Below are positions 32,305-44,159 of a DNA stretch of 64,000 bases, in pieces. The stretch comes from Owenia fusiformis. Its lineage: Eukaryota > Annelida > Polychaeta > Sabellida > Oweniidae. Below the pieces are notes generated by a model. It searched no databases. It had not been told where the DNA came from and saw only the letters and a program-made list of their open reading frames with translations. Position numbers and translations under genes: made by a program. The stretch covers positions 18,459,513-18,523,512 of the forward strand of contig CAIIXF020000004.1 in assembly GCA_903813345.2 (NCBI GenBank), given 5' to 3'. Within the stretch, counting starts at the first letter, position 1, and every line of letters begins with the position of its first letter.

Positions 32305-33453
32305 TCATTTTAAAACCACTTTATTATTGAAAGATTGTAACCGTGAATTCTGATTTGGTCTTAAAATGTACTTAATGTACAGGGGTGAAGGTAGTAACAT
32401 ACGGTGACACAAATAATCGTCGGAATCAGAGTCCTCTTTTATGACAGAGTTAACGAACTCATCTGAAAGACCTAAGCTTTCTGATGTGTACTTGCATCTC
32501 TTATGAAAACTATCAAGCAATGCATCAAATTTTCCCAATCTTTCTTCAAATCTCCTTCCCATTGCTTTAATTTTCCTCCAAAGGGTTTTGTTAAAGAATT
32601 CAAACATTGCATAATCGACTTTACTATAGATTCTATAGTTTCTTTCTGCAAGCGCTCTGTTTGTAGTGTGATCGAAACTAGTTGTTGAAAGTGATCCCAG
32701 TTTACCATCAGCCGCTACTTTCTGGGATACATATAACATATCGTCCAATGTCCAACAGAGGAGCTCGCCTAGCAGTACTATCGATTCCTTCATATGGTCA
32801 GTTATCAGAATCAAATTAAACATAGAATCGACATGTAAAATAAATTCTTCTATTTCTTGAGATGTTGAAATTTTATTCAAATGTCCATAATATGAACTTT
32901 GCTGGTTTTTAGGTATTCTGACATATTGATATTTCCAGGGATTTTCTTCAAAATCAGCCAAAGAAACGATTGTCCCATTTTTCATGATGCCCTTTTTCGC
33001 AAAATTGTAAAGTGACTTGAGCTGTTCAAGTGGGTTGCGTAGAACTCCGATATATACAGTGCCTCTCGGCATTAATTTCCTCATGTCATTTTCAATAAAT
33101 TGCACATGATTTACAATCAAGTTGACATCATCACCAATGTGATCCCTAATATCTCTAGGTTTAATGAGAACATCCCCAAATTTTGGAAATAGGAATCTTA
33201 GACTATGTTTTTCACCATATCGCTGAAATACATTTGTTATTGTCGAGCCACCGCATTTTGGAACTTTGATAAAGACAATATTTCTAGCTGGTGTACACGT
33301 TCCTCTTATTGATGTTGATCCAAAATAATCATTTTCATAATGCTTAGACCTACCTTCACTGGGAACTTTATCAAAGTAGGATCCAAAAAGATATACGAAA
33401 AGACATGTTGCACTCAGAAGTAGAATGCTACAAATGGAAGTCCATTTAGCCAT
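32305..33453 (-). CDS. Galactose-3-O-sulfotransferase family protein (Gal3ST-like)
   Basis: 382 residues in a single exon. The ATG at 33453 is chosen because it has a good context (aaaATGG) and is followed at once by a type II signal anchor (~6-27, ICSILLLSATCLFVYLF). The frame extends 23 codons upstream only to a TTG. The lumenal part has the 5'-phosphosulfate loop IKVPKCGGSTITNV (K63-T71) with the family's following RYGEKH. It also has the 3'-phosphate motif GVLRNPLEQLKSLY (R139, S147) and the VNHVQF element between them. Length fits vertebrate GAL3ST proteins (~400). Family members transfer sulfate from PAPS to the 3-OH of galactose on glycolipids or glycans in the Golgi; the acceptor here cannot be told. 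It stands alone, with a poly(A) signal 60 bp downstream. Confidence 0.9.
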   Translation of the reverse strand: MAKWTSICSILLLSATCLFVYLFGSYFDKVPSEGRSKHYENDYFGSTSIRGTCTPARNIVFIKVPKCGGSTITNVFQRYGEKHSLRFLFPKFGDVLIKPRDIRDHIGDDVNLIVNHVQFIENDMRKLMPRGTVYIGVLRNPLEQLKSLYNFAKKGIMKNGTIVSLADFEENPWKYQYVRIPKNQQSSYYGHLNKISTSQEIEEFILHVDSMFNLILITDHMKESIVLLGELLCWTLDDMLYVSQKVAADGKLGSLSTTSFDHTTNRALAERNYRIYSKVDYAMFEFFNKTLWRKIKAMGRRFEERLGKFDALLDSFHKRCKYTSESLGLSDEFVNSVIKEDSDSDDYLCHRMLLPSPLYIKYILRPNQNSRLQSFNNKVVLK

Positions 33454-34145
33454 TTTTATTTCACGATATATCCTTCTGTTATTAATAAATATACATATCC
33501 TTAAGATGATAAATAAATCCAAACGTTTTGCATTCAGATGTCTCTAAATACGTTGTTGCTATCTTGTTACACTGTACTGTTCGTAAGATTATGAGCCTGG
33601 ATATTTCTTATTGAGCTGAAGGGCTGGCCCGGTTGAAGAAATCCATCTTATCAATATTACATGTTTTACAGTATTTTGCGATATTCGTTAGGCTTAATGA
33701 ACGTCAGCTGGACTGGCAATTCCCTTCTTTTGTTGTCCTTAATTGTATCCTCAAATCACAGATTTTTTAAATGTGGCTATTGATTTTTAATTTAATTAAG
33801 CGTCATTTTTAAATGGTGTAAATAATTCCTTTGTTATCGGTGATAAAAAAGTATTGTAGATTTGTGTATGAAGGTAAAATTTCTAGCAAACTTATTCCAG
33901 GGTGGAGAATCAAGTCGAAGACACGGCCGCGGACTGCGACTCCGTAACTTTTCACCGCAGCATAGCGCCAAATTAAAGTGGAGGAATATTCGGTGATCCC
34001 TTACATGTCGATGGACAAATCTGTGAAATCAAGACACTTCAAATGCTATAGTTTTGGTGTCTGTTTAGTTACGAAGAGATTACTCTGTATCCATTGTTCA
34101 TACATGTATCTTGGAAAGAAATAAACAGTTGTCGAGATTAAGTTG
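33454..34145. other. Upstream region of sulfotransferase gene
   Basis: Presumed 5'UTR and promoter side of the minus-strand gene. No TATA box or upstream exon could be assigned. No other gene is visible. Confidence 0.35.
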
Positions 34146-34535
34146 CGGCACTGTGAAAAAAGCCAAATATAGTTTGTTCTATAGCAAACTATTTTTTAGA
34201 ATATCCCCCATATAGTTCGAGTTTCACCTAAAATATGGGCGAGAATAGTTTCTACCATATTCCTAAAAACGGAACACTTTTATATAAGTCCTGATATACT
34301 CTCCGGTACGCCCATATAAACTGAAATAAGTTGCATATATCATTGCAGAGTGTATATCTTTACTGAACTATTTTCCACTTATACGCCTCAAAGTAGCAAT
34401 CAAACCTACTATATGCGGTGAAGAACAACTTATATTAAATAAAAACAGACTATATCAAACTATACTTGACTTATTCTTCTCTTATTCTACCTCAAAACAA
34501 ACTATACGCGTCTTATACGCGATATTACGTAATAG
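34146..34535. mobile_element. MITE family 'cactgtgaaaaaagccaaata', copy 1
   Basis: Starts 'cactgtgaaaaaagccaaat' and ends near 'caaactatacgcgtcttatacgcgatattacgtaat'. The reverse complement of both ends is found at 38640-39525 (…'gtaatttggct…gcagtg' and 'gcgtatagtttgtttttaaattacgtaat'), so it is a dispersed family of about 390 bp. Many 'actata/tatagt' motifs occur inside. It is non-coding. Confidence 0.7.
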
Positions 34536-34719
34536 CTTCAGTTCCCGAGTTTAACAGATTAAAAGCGAAGTCCAGCATTGAATGTATTTTGTTTTCAATG
34601 CTAATTAATTCGCTTGTTCAAATTAATCCGGTCATTTCTACAACTGAGGGTTCTAATTTCCATCAAAAAGTCATTTATAAATTAAGCTTTTTACTTTTAC
34701 TAAATTGGACAATGACAGT

Positions 34720-35600
34720 CGAATTATAATTAACACCGTGTTAAATTTTGGATTAATTTCATTAAGTCTGTGGAAAGTTACATTTTTCAATTCAATTACT
34801 TGGTATTGAAGTAAAAATAATATAGAATAAAATGTTTAATAGTTGCAATAAGAGGGAATCGTAGAAAATATTTTTTCCTGTGTAGTAGGTAGTTATTTCC
34901 TGTATTATAGCGAAATAATATATAATAACTATTTTTAAAAATTAATTTTTTTAAATAACATATTACATATTTATTTGATTGTATAATGTTCCTCGAGTTA
35001 TGATTAAGATTGTGTTAAATTTGGGATTCAATCGATCAATCCATTGGAAAGTTAATTTTTTATTCTTAATTAATGAGTTTTCCTCACATTTTTACTATAT
35101 TGTTTTTCTGTCACATCAGGTTTACAACAAACAACATTTAAATCCCCCTCTTATATTACACAGGCACAACCACCTGTATTCACTTTGTCAGCCACAAAAA
35201 AACAGTCTTGACACAGAAATGCTCAATATTGAGCTATACATTACGCATTTTATACAGGCCCGTACCTAGCGACCCCCTCCCCTTGGCCAACAATTCTTTC
35301 AAGATCATGCAGTTTTTCACCATCTCGTATTGACATGTCAGAGCAATATAAATAAAACTTTAATCCCCAAGTATTTAATTTTTATGACATGATTTTGTTC
35401 ACTGATAACTAATCTGTTTGTTATGAGTTGAACGATTAATATCTACAGCCATTCTACAGAAAAATAGTTTGCAAATTGAGTTTTTCTTACTTATTTGATT
35501 CTTTAGTGTCCCTCTTGCTATGATTAATATTGTGTTAAAATTTGGAATTAATTGATTAACTCATTGAAAAGTTAATTTTTGGATTTTTTGATGAATGACT
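34720..35600. repeat. Three diverged direct repeats, ~90-120 bp
   Basis: Segments near 34720-34800, 34978-35100 and 35502-35600 share the order 'tatgattaa-att-gtgttaaattt-ggatt … gaaagttaattttt'. They are clearly related but diverged. No coding function is seen. Confidence 0.55.
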
Positions 35601-36449
35601 TTTCTTCACTTTTAATCCAAAGTTATTACCCAAATGTTTTGCCAGGGGCACCCTTTGAATTTAAAGGTGATCAATGTGACCCATTATCCATATGTTTACT
35701 CTACATCGGAATGGAACACTTGATGATCCAGTCAAATTCAAGTGTTTATTCTTAGATCTTTATAAAAGAGACAAATGAGACTTCTAGATCATGATACGCT
35801 TTACTTCATTTTAATTTCAACTACAGCTAAATAGTGATGATTGGTGGTAAGAAAAAAAAAACTCCAAAGTAATACGCGCTAATTTTAATCAAAACGGGAA
35901 ATAAAGGATGTTCCGATTTAATGTTCATTTTTATATATCTCTGATTAAAATCATACACTTCAACATCATGAAAGTTTCAATTATTATGATTCTATTCTAA
36001 CCTACACTTAAGAAACATAACATTAACTAGCATGTGGCTCTGCGGCTGCGTGCTGCAGAAAAACCGAGTGTATTATTTGTACAATAATGTTATCGTATAT
36101 ACATGCTGGTTGTCAAAATGTGGCTCTACGGCTGCGTCGCCGCTGGAAAATATACAAAAATGTTTATAATGGACGATTGATTAGCTCAATAATGTAGTAA
36201 AAACATATCTCATTTTCAAAATTAAAAACTTTCCGACCACATGTAAAACCCTTTCTATCTTTAGCATCACAGACTCATTAATGCCCATTATTATTCTGTT
36301 GAGAACATGATGCTAAAAATCTTTGAAATCCTCAACAATTGAGGTTAAAGGAAAAGGGTTTGTCCGAAAAATTTTCATTACATTTTAATACATTTATTAT
36401 CATATTATTAATTATTATCGTATTATCATCTATTATGTTCATAGTACAT
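35601..36449. other. Non-coding, nothing recognised
   Basis: Holds a small duplicate ('catgtggctctgcggctgcg' near 36030 and 'aatgtggctctacggctgcg' near 36117) and no supported gene. Confidence 0.35.
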
Positions 36450-38560
36450 CCTTACAGTGAAAGGTTAAACTTGCCTCATGAGTATGTTTCAATTTGAGAC
36501 ACAGTATGTGATGTGCTGTAAGTTCATCAGTATATTAAAAAGTTCAATTTGGCGCATCAGTATAGTTCAAGTTGGCGCGTTATTTATGATGTTCATAATG
36601 CGCCAAATTGAACTATGCTAACATGCCAAATTGAACTTTTTAATATACTATTGAACTGAGAGTACATCACATACTATATCCCAAATTGAAACATATTCAT
36701 GAGCCAAGTTTGACGTTTCAGTATATAATGATGCACTTTAAAGGGTTCTGATAAGCTTCCCGTATAAAAACAATATGGCGGCTCCTGGATCAGTCCATTT
36801 TTAAGAAATAAGGGGAGTTCTGTAAAATCCAGTTTAAATTGTCTTTGAGATAAAGTAATCCGTTTATAATGATTTTGAAAACATTATCCATAGAGTGATT
36901 GCGTTCAAAGAATATGTACAACAGCCAATATAAATCCTTGTATTAGAACTGCTTTGTTTCATTTGTAGGATATTTCATATGCCAAGCTGTGTGCTATTAC
37001 GTTATGGGGAAATTTAGATGTCAATTTTTCCTTATTATACACAAATAGAAGATCCTGAAATTTCACCCATAAATGTGGAATTGATTTGTCAAAAAATCAC
37101 CCTTTTATAAATGTGTGACGATCTATAATATACTTATGCTATATAACAGTTAGAGGTGTTGACACAACGACCTCGAGCCTGTGAACCCTTGAGTATTATT
37201 CCGGGATCGGGCCTTTTATACTAAACGGTGAGCAACACCAGAAACGAGCGTTCGATTTGCTAAACGATATTGCGTCACCCTTTAAACATCATAAATAACG
37301 GGCCAAATTGAACTATACTAATGCATTAAATTGAACTTTTTAATACATTGATGAACTTAGAGCAGATCACATAAGATGTCCCAAAATGAAACATACTCAT
37401 GAGCCAAGTTTAAATTTTCAATACTTGTAATGATGTACTGAGTTAGTTCAGTTCAAGTTAGTTCAATTTGGCGCATTATTTATTATGTTCAAAGTTCATC
37501 CTTGTATTGAAAGGGTAAACTTGGCTCATGAGTATGTTTCAATTTGGGAAATAGTCTGTGACATGCTGTAAGTTCATCAGTATATCAAAAGGTTCAATTT
37601 GGCGCATTGGTATAGTTCAATTTGGTGCGTTATTATTATATTGAAAGGTTAAACTTGGCTCATGAGTATGTTTCAATTTGGGACATAGTATGTGATGTGC
37701 TCCAAGTACATCAGTATATTAAAAAGTTCAATTTGGCGCATTAGTATAGTTCAATTTGGCGCGTTATTTATTATGTTCAAAGTTCATCCTTGTATTGAAA
37801 GGTTAAACTTGGCTCATGAGTATGTTTCAATTTGGGAAATAGTCTGTGACATGCTCTAAGTTCATCATTATATTAAAAAGTTCAATTTGGCGCTTTGGTA
37901 TAGTTCAATTTGGTGCGTTATTTATGATGTTCAAAATACATCATTATATTGAAAGGTTAAACTTGGCTCATGAGTATGTTTCAATTTGGGACATAGTATG
38001 CAAGTTAGGTGTAAAAATCCACATGCGAATGAGCTAACTATCACCTTTAATTAACGATTAATTTTCACCTTAATAAACATTTAATTATCATCATTATGCA
38101 AATGAGCTAAACAACGGTCAATGTTTCTGTTTTTTCTAGATTAAGTTTTTGTATGTGATGTGCTCCAAGTACATCAGTATATTGAAAAGTTCAATTTGGC
38201 GCATTAGTATAGTTCAATTTGGCGCGTTATTTATTATATTCAAAGTACATCCTTACATTGAAAGGTTAAACTTGGCTTATGAGTATGTTTCAATTTGGGA
38301 CATAGTATGTGATGTGCTCCAAGTACATCAGTATATTAAAAAATTTAATTTTTCGCATTATCATAGTTCAATTTGGCGCATTATTTATGATGTTCAAAGT
38401 ACATCCTTACATTGAAAGGTTAAACTTAGCTCATGAGTATGTTTTAATGGGACATAGTATATGATGTGCTCCAAGTTCATCAGTATATCAAAAAGTTAAA
38501 TTTTGCACATTATCATATTTCAATTTGGTGCGTTATTTAATGATATTCAAAGTACATCCT
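36450..38560. repeat. Interrupted array of ~155-165 bp repeats in both orientations
   Basis: The unit reads 'gaaaggttaaacttggctca'-'tgagtatgtttcaatttggg'-'acatagtatgtgatgtgctc'-'aagttcaatttggcgcatta'-'gttcaatttggcgcgttatt'. Direct copies begin near 36460, 37498, 37632, 37795, 37958, 38259 and 38417. Inverted copies lie near 36585-36720 and 37290-37435, so 36450-36740 forms a palindrome. Unique sequence interrupts at about 36740-37280 and 38000-38150. Repeated 'caatttggcgc' motifs dominate. Confidence 0.85.
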
Positions 38561-38639
38561 TTTGTTTGTTTGCATGAGCGCTTACTTGAAAAATAAAATA
38601 TGATTAACTGCAAGCAAATTAAGGCACATCAAAGAATAT

Positions 38640-39525
38640 ATAGCCTCGCATATAAGAGGCGTATAGTTTGTTTTTAAATTACGTAATACATACTATACTC
38701 CTCTTTTCTATGTACTTATATCCTACTTTTCCTGGCTCTTAAGAATAATCGGAGAATAGTTCAAACGATATTTAGTATCGTAGAGTATATACCACCAATA
38801 CTAAATGTTCCGCTTCTGAGGCAAGAATAGTTTGTTTCCCATACCGAATACAATATAGTGAGGACATACTGAACTATATTCACAAATAGTTTGCCACTCA
38901 TACGCTACTATACGTACAGGGTGTCAAATAAGTCCCGTCCCCCCTGCTACAGCTAAAACCTTAACAGACGGTACCTAGTGTGATATACCATTGGAAAGAC
39001 CATTCAAAGTTATGTTAATTCACCAACTCTCAAGTATTTTTAATGAAATTTACCTATATTTTTATGATGTCTTTTATAGTTAACAAGTTAAATGACAAGG
39101 ATATGACCTCAGAAATACGTGAAAAGGTTAATCTTTTTTGCATTCAACTTTTTACAAAAAGGTTTTCACCACTTTCCTTGCACCTCTATTTTGTACACAT
39201 CTAACCTTATCCAAAAATTGGTTAAATTAATCGCCATAAACATATTTAGTCATCTTTTGGTCCCTTGACCTTTCTTATACCCGATTCTTAAAATCCTGCC
39301 AAATACGCCAAATTGCCATGTTTCTAGGCATATGGTCACCTCAATTGATACAATGTAAACATTTGTGAGATTGATTGACATGTGTCAGATATATGCCAAT
39401 CAACGTAACTTTGGAAGACCTTTCCAATGATATATCACACTTGGTACCAAATATCTTGGTTTTGGCTGTAGAGGGTGGGGCGGGACTTATTTGACACCCT
39501 GTATTTGGCTTTTTGCAGTGTTTGA
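38640..39525. mobile_element. MITE family 'cactgtgaaaaaagccaaata', copy 2 (inverted, split)
   Basis: The reverse complement of the element at 34146-34535, interrupted near its end by a 585 bp mariner-type MITE (38917-39501). The final piece 'ggctttttgcagtg' follows that insert. The nesting gives relative age: this family inserted first, the mariner-type MITE later. Confidence 0.7.
38917..39501. mobile_element. Mariner-type MITE, TA target duplication, copy 'cagggtgtc'
   Basis: Perfectly opposed ends CAGGGTGTCAAATAAGTCCC … GGGACTTATTTGACACCCTG, flanked by TA on both sides (38915-38916 and 39502-39503). TA duplication and CAGGGTG-type ends are typical of Tc1/mariner-derived elements. There is no transposase frame. 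Confidence 0.85.
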
Positions 39526-39535
39526 AACAGTGACA

Positions 39536-39925
39536 AAAGGACGATTCTCGATTTGGAGAACGAAGTTCATCAATCTAAATGAGCATTATCCCTGCTTCGG
39601 ACAAATTTGATTTTTTACATAATATAGATTTGAATGTCTTCTTTTGAATAGTCATAATTTAATTTGGGTAATATTTCTAGATTTTTCGCAAAAAATATTA
39701 GCGCAGTACACTGATGAACTTCTTTCCCCAAATCGAGACTTGTATTTTATCAAATCGGTCTAATTGAGCGTTATCCCTGCTCCAGACCAATTTTTATTTT
39801 TACATCTTGTAGATTTAAATGTCCTCTTTTTAATATTCATAGTTTAATTTGGGTAATATTTCTATATTTTTCATGAAAAAATTATTAGCCCAGGAGACTG
39901 TTCTCCAAACCGAGAATCGTCCTTT
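39536..39925. mobile_element. MITE family 'aaggacgattctcgg', copy 2
   Basis: Same terminal inverted repeats and interior as 26566-26950 ('gaacgaagttcatcaatcta', 'gagcattatccctgcttcgg'). Mostly small differences, including short indels in A/T runs. It lies 10 bp from the end of the neighbouring split MITE. Confidence 0.85.
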
Positions 39926-40961
39926 AAATTTTATTTGTAAAACCTGTACATATAATTCGACTTTACCATACATTTGAAAAGATTATCAACGGGTTCATTT
40001 TTGAATATCTATAGCTTGATTCACAGTCTAGTATCGAAAGATTTGTCCACTGTGACGGAGCATGCTATCATAAAAACACTAAGAATACTTCACAATTTAT
40101 TTTTAACATTTGCGCGTAACCTTTACTTCCGTTTGAAGTCCAATAACACTAGGAGTAAAAGCTATTTAAAACGGCGCCGGTCTAAAATGTCCCATTTATC
40201 TATTTTAACCTTTAAATGGCATGATATAATGACGCGATAATAATTACATATGTTCACTGGCATGTAGCGATTATAGCGGTCCTGTCTTGGCTTATTGAAT
40301 TGTTACGAAGTTACGTATGCGGTGCGGAAGTTAGAGAGCAAATGACCATCATTTCAATGTAATAGTTTATGCAGGAAAATTGAGATTAGGCCATTGGAGT
40401 ATTTGTTTCATGCATTTGTAAAACATTACCCACTCATAGGTCATACTTATCGTTAAACCAATAACTCAAATATATGCCCTTGTACACCGATCACCTGTTG
40501 AAATTAATACAGGCCGATTTCAACAAATGTAAACGGCGATATATTTAAAATCGTATTCAAGCATGACCACGTCCCAACTTCTTTTGTTTTCTTTACAACT
40601 AAGCTATGACTGCAGTCTATTCAGTGTTGCGTATCGAACCTTGTTTATTATAAAAATAGTGCAACAACAAGCAGAATTCACACATTTACCTTATACTTAT
40701 TCTCAACTGAAGACATTGAATTTATCTCTTAGGTTTTACATTATAAATATCTTAACATGCAGAATACGAAAATAGAGGCTTAGGCCCAACTTTGTATGAA
40801 TTTTATGAGAATAATCTGATTTTAGAGAAATGAAAAGAAAAATGTCCACACCCTACACAAAATATTTATGGTTCCCCGGGAATACGTATGTGCTGCTTGT
40901 ATATTAGAATCGTATTCCAGTTACAGAAAGAAGTACATATCATGCTAAACTATATACAACA
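39926..40961. other. Non-coding, nothing recognised
   Basis: Several short open frames but none with motifs, codon bias or splice context that would support a gene. Confidence 0.35.
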
Positions 40962-41069
40962 GTTATGCACTTGGAGGTTTTGGATACAGGGAATATCCCG
41001 AGGGATATATAATATATCTTGTATATCCCTCGGGATATTCCCTGTATCCAAAACCTCCAATTGCATAAC
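40962..41069. repeat. Near-perfect hairpin, 48-base arms
   Basis: 'gttatgcacttggaggtttt…gggatatata' is followed after about 10 bases by its complement 'tatatccc…aaaacctccaattgcataac'. A relaxed relative, 'gttatgtactgggaggttttggata … tatccaaaccgaccgtacataac', lies at 44168-44307, so this is a small palindromic repeat family. Confidence 0.85.
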
Positions 41070-41125
41070 CCCTATATATTGGCCAAGGGATAATCCCAAT
41101 ATTCTGAACCGCCCAAACAAAAATG

Positions 41126-42646
41126 AATTCAAGTTTACATCCAGTTTACACTTAATTTACACCAGACCTTGGTGTATACTTCGATGTTAACTTTACCTCA
41201 AGTAAATAGGTATTTACCAGCAGAAAGTAAACACTGATTTACTAGGTGTAAACTTGACTTTGAATTTGTTAAAAGTGAAAACTGGATGTAAATTAGACTC
41301 AGAAAAATCAAATATTGGTCAAAGTGTAAACTAAGTGTATACTTGACAGAATCCTAATTCCAAAACGAGGCTCATGCAGCCTCTCTTTCAGTCTTCACAA
41401 AATCCTATAACATCGGCCCTGATACAGTTTTACTTTATTTGATTTTGGTGTCAACTTTACCATTAGGTATTAGTTTTGCATTTGTTCCAGTTTCATCATC
41501 ATTGTTCATTTAGTTATCCATTTTCTTAAGCTTCAAATTTCTTTTCAATATATCCATTGAATCTTTCTACCTTTTGTGCTTGCCTGCTTGTTTTGATCTT
41601 TTCACCTAGAATTCATTCTAATCTGAATCATGATGGCATTATACCCTGGGCTGCAATTCAATATGAGTCAGTTTATTTGTATAGGTTTTACATAGGACAT
41701 ATACATTCATTAACTCCTTGGAGACTGGCAACTTTTAAGAAAAATGAAGAAAATAAAAAAGTTATTTGTAAAAGAATCTAGAAGCAAGAGAAGGAAGCAA
41801 GGCCCAATAAATTATACAGACCCATATTTTACGGAGTTTTTTCTTGAAAAAATTGAATATGCAAAAAAGTGTCATTGTGACATCATAATTCAAGATGGCG
41901 GATTTGGACTTTTTACAAAACAGAATTATTTTAGCATTTTTTGTTTAAAACTTCAATTTAAAAATCTGTGCAGAACTACTTGTATAGATCTCTAATGCTG
42001 ATCATTCTGTGATATTTGTACTATTATAGCATAACTCCTACAAATACTTTTTAAAGCGCTTAGACAGAAAATTCCAGGAAAATCCCCATGGCGATTTAAC
42101 ATGGGATTTTTGTTTTTGCAATTTTTTTCAATTCGTAACGCTTTGGACCCCCTGTATCTTCATTAATATTATTCTCTGATCACAGTGCTTCAAAATTCAG
42201 AATATCTTTGCATTCTCTCCCCCTGCGATAAGCAGTTAGCATTTCGCCAATTAAGGATTAGGTGAACTATGTGAACTAACTGTAAATTAAGTTTAAAATC
42301 TGACCAATCAGAATGAGCTCTTGATGTAAATTGGATATATACTAAAGTGTAAACTGAGTGTAAACTTAGGTGTAAATTAGCTCATTTGCATGTGAAATTG
42401 GTCACCTATTTACTGGGTGTAAAGTAAGTGTAAACTGAGTGTAAACTTAAGTGAAAACTAAGTGCGAACTGGATGTAAAGTAGATGTAAACTTAAGTGTA
42501 AAGTGGGTGTATACTAAGGTGTAAACTGAGTGTAAATTAAAGTGTAAATTAGCTCATTTGCATATGAAATTGGTCACCTATTTACTGGGTGTAAAGTAAG
42601 TATAAACTGAGTGTAAATTGTAGGTGTAAAGCCTTTGTAAATTTTG
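41126..42646. repeat. Region flanked by 'gtgtaaact' repeat clusters
   Basis: At 41126-41350 and 42255-42640 many copies of 'gtgtaaactgagtgtaaactta' or its complement ('agtttacacttaatttacac') occur, in largely opposite sense on the two sides. They may be subterminal repeats of one non-autonomous element with ~900 bp of unrecognised sequence between. Exact ends are not determined. Confidence 0.5.
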
Positions 42647-42693
42647 ATATGGGCGACTATAGGATAATAATATGTTTATCCCATACCAATCTT

Positions 42694-43020
42694 GGTCATC
42701 TGGTTCACATTGTTAAATCGTGGAAACATTTTAGAATATTCATGTCCAGTTTTGTTTTCTTGGCCGTGGGCGGATTTTCATGTTCTCTCAAATATTCCCA
42801 TATTTATTTTCTCGAATTTTTTATTGATTAAGTGGATGCTCTTTCCCTTTTTTTAACTATCAAACAGACCCTGATTGTCTGTGTTTTCTCCATTGCCGTT
42901 TACAGTCATTCCGCGAACGTTACAAATTATGAACAAATATGCAAGCAGCGATTATGACGTAGCGGGCAGATATACTATATCTGCCCGCTTGGAGCGGGAC
43001 GTAAAGCTTTATCCCATGGT
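42694..43020. repeat. Dispersed repeat copy B with shortened hairpin
   Basis: Matches 20450-20800 from 'catctggttcacattgttaa' onward with a few substitutions. The right arm of its hairpin is truncated after 'gcagatatactatatctgcccgct', so only about 15 bases still pair. It joins directly into the next foldback at 'atcccatggttgcaagg'. Confidence 0.8.
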
Positions 43021-44155
43021 TGCAAGGAGGATATAGATCGAATATCACATGATGATATATTTGATATGTGGATCAAGATATCATATTTTAGCAAACAATT
43101 TACAAACCATCGAATATCACTTTTAAACTATCGAATATCACATCTTGAATAGAGGATATCCTATGATTTATGAGTGATATGATTTTTATCCACGAATGGA
43201 TATGATATCTGCACGAGTGAGCGTAGCGAGAGAGTGCAGATATCAACATCCATGAGTGGATTAAAATCATATCATGAGTAAATCATAGGATGTTCTTTAT
43301 ATTCCATAGTTTAAGTCATCATCAGAATCGTCGGGAATTTTTAAGTGATTTAAAACGAATTTTCCAAACGATACGGCGATATTGACACTTAGCCTCGTTT
43401 TGAGTCTGAAGTAGCAAAAATCCATAAACCATGGCATACGGCGCCGTATGTCATGGGTAAAACACCGTATGCTATGGTGAAGTGAAAATTTGCCAAAAAT
43501 ATCATATTTTACCACTGATTTCAAAAATACCGTTTTTATTTTGACATGTTATCCTATGAATATCATGCTAACTATGGAATAATATAGGAATATCCTATGG
43601 CTCTGAAAAAATATCACTTATATCCATGAGTGGATATTGATATCTTCGCGAGGGAGCGCAGCGAATGAGTGAAGATACTGATATCCATGAGTGGATATAA
43701 GTGATATTTTTGAAAAACCATAGGATTGTCCGTTTATCCCATTGGGAATTATTATCAAGCGAACATTGAGTAGTCAGATAAATTGCAATGGAAATTCCAT
43801 TTCGTCTGACATTTTGATTGCGATAATTCAACGAACGTGACGTAACAGAGTGGTTTGTATTTAATGCGAACGCCGTAAAAACAAGATCCCAAAAAATAAA
43901 AATATATAATAAATATATAAACAATCGTTTTGCTGAATTAATAAAAAAAATTGAAAAAATCAAAACCATCGTATATCACTTTTGAAACCATCGAATATCA
44001 CTTTTGAAACCATCGAATATCACCTTTCAAAAAGTGATATTCGACGGTTTCAAAAGTGATATTCGATGATTTGGGAATTGTTTGCTAAAATATGATATCT
44101 TCATCCACGTATCAATTATATCTTCACGTGATATTCGATCTATATCCTTGTAACC
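43008..44155. mobile_element. ~1.1 kb foldback rich in 'gatatc' hairpins
   Basis: Outer ends are inverted: 'cccatggttgcaagg…gatatagatcgaatatcac' at 43012-43050 and 'gtgatattcgatctatatccttgtaaccatggg' at 44126-44160. Inside are two local hairpins around 'gatatctgcacgagtgagcg' (43207-43275) and 'gatatcttcgcgagggagcg' (43628-43700), plus repeated 'accatcgaatatcac'. It has no coding capacity that I can support. Confidence 0.65.
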
Positions 44156-44159
44156 ATGG

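Noticed and set aside
33454-33522. Longer N-terminus of the sulfotransferase
   Set aside because: The extended frame begins at TTG, not ATG, and the ATG at 33453 has a better context and precedes the membrane anchor directly.
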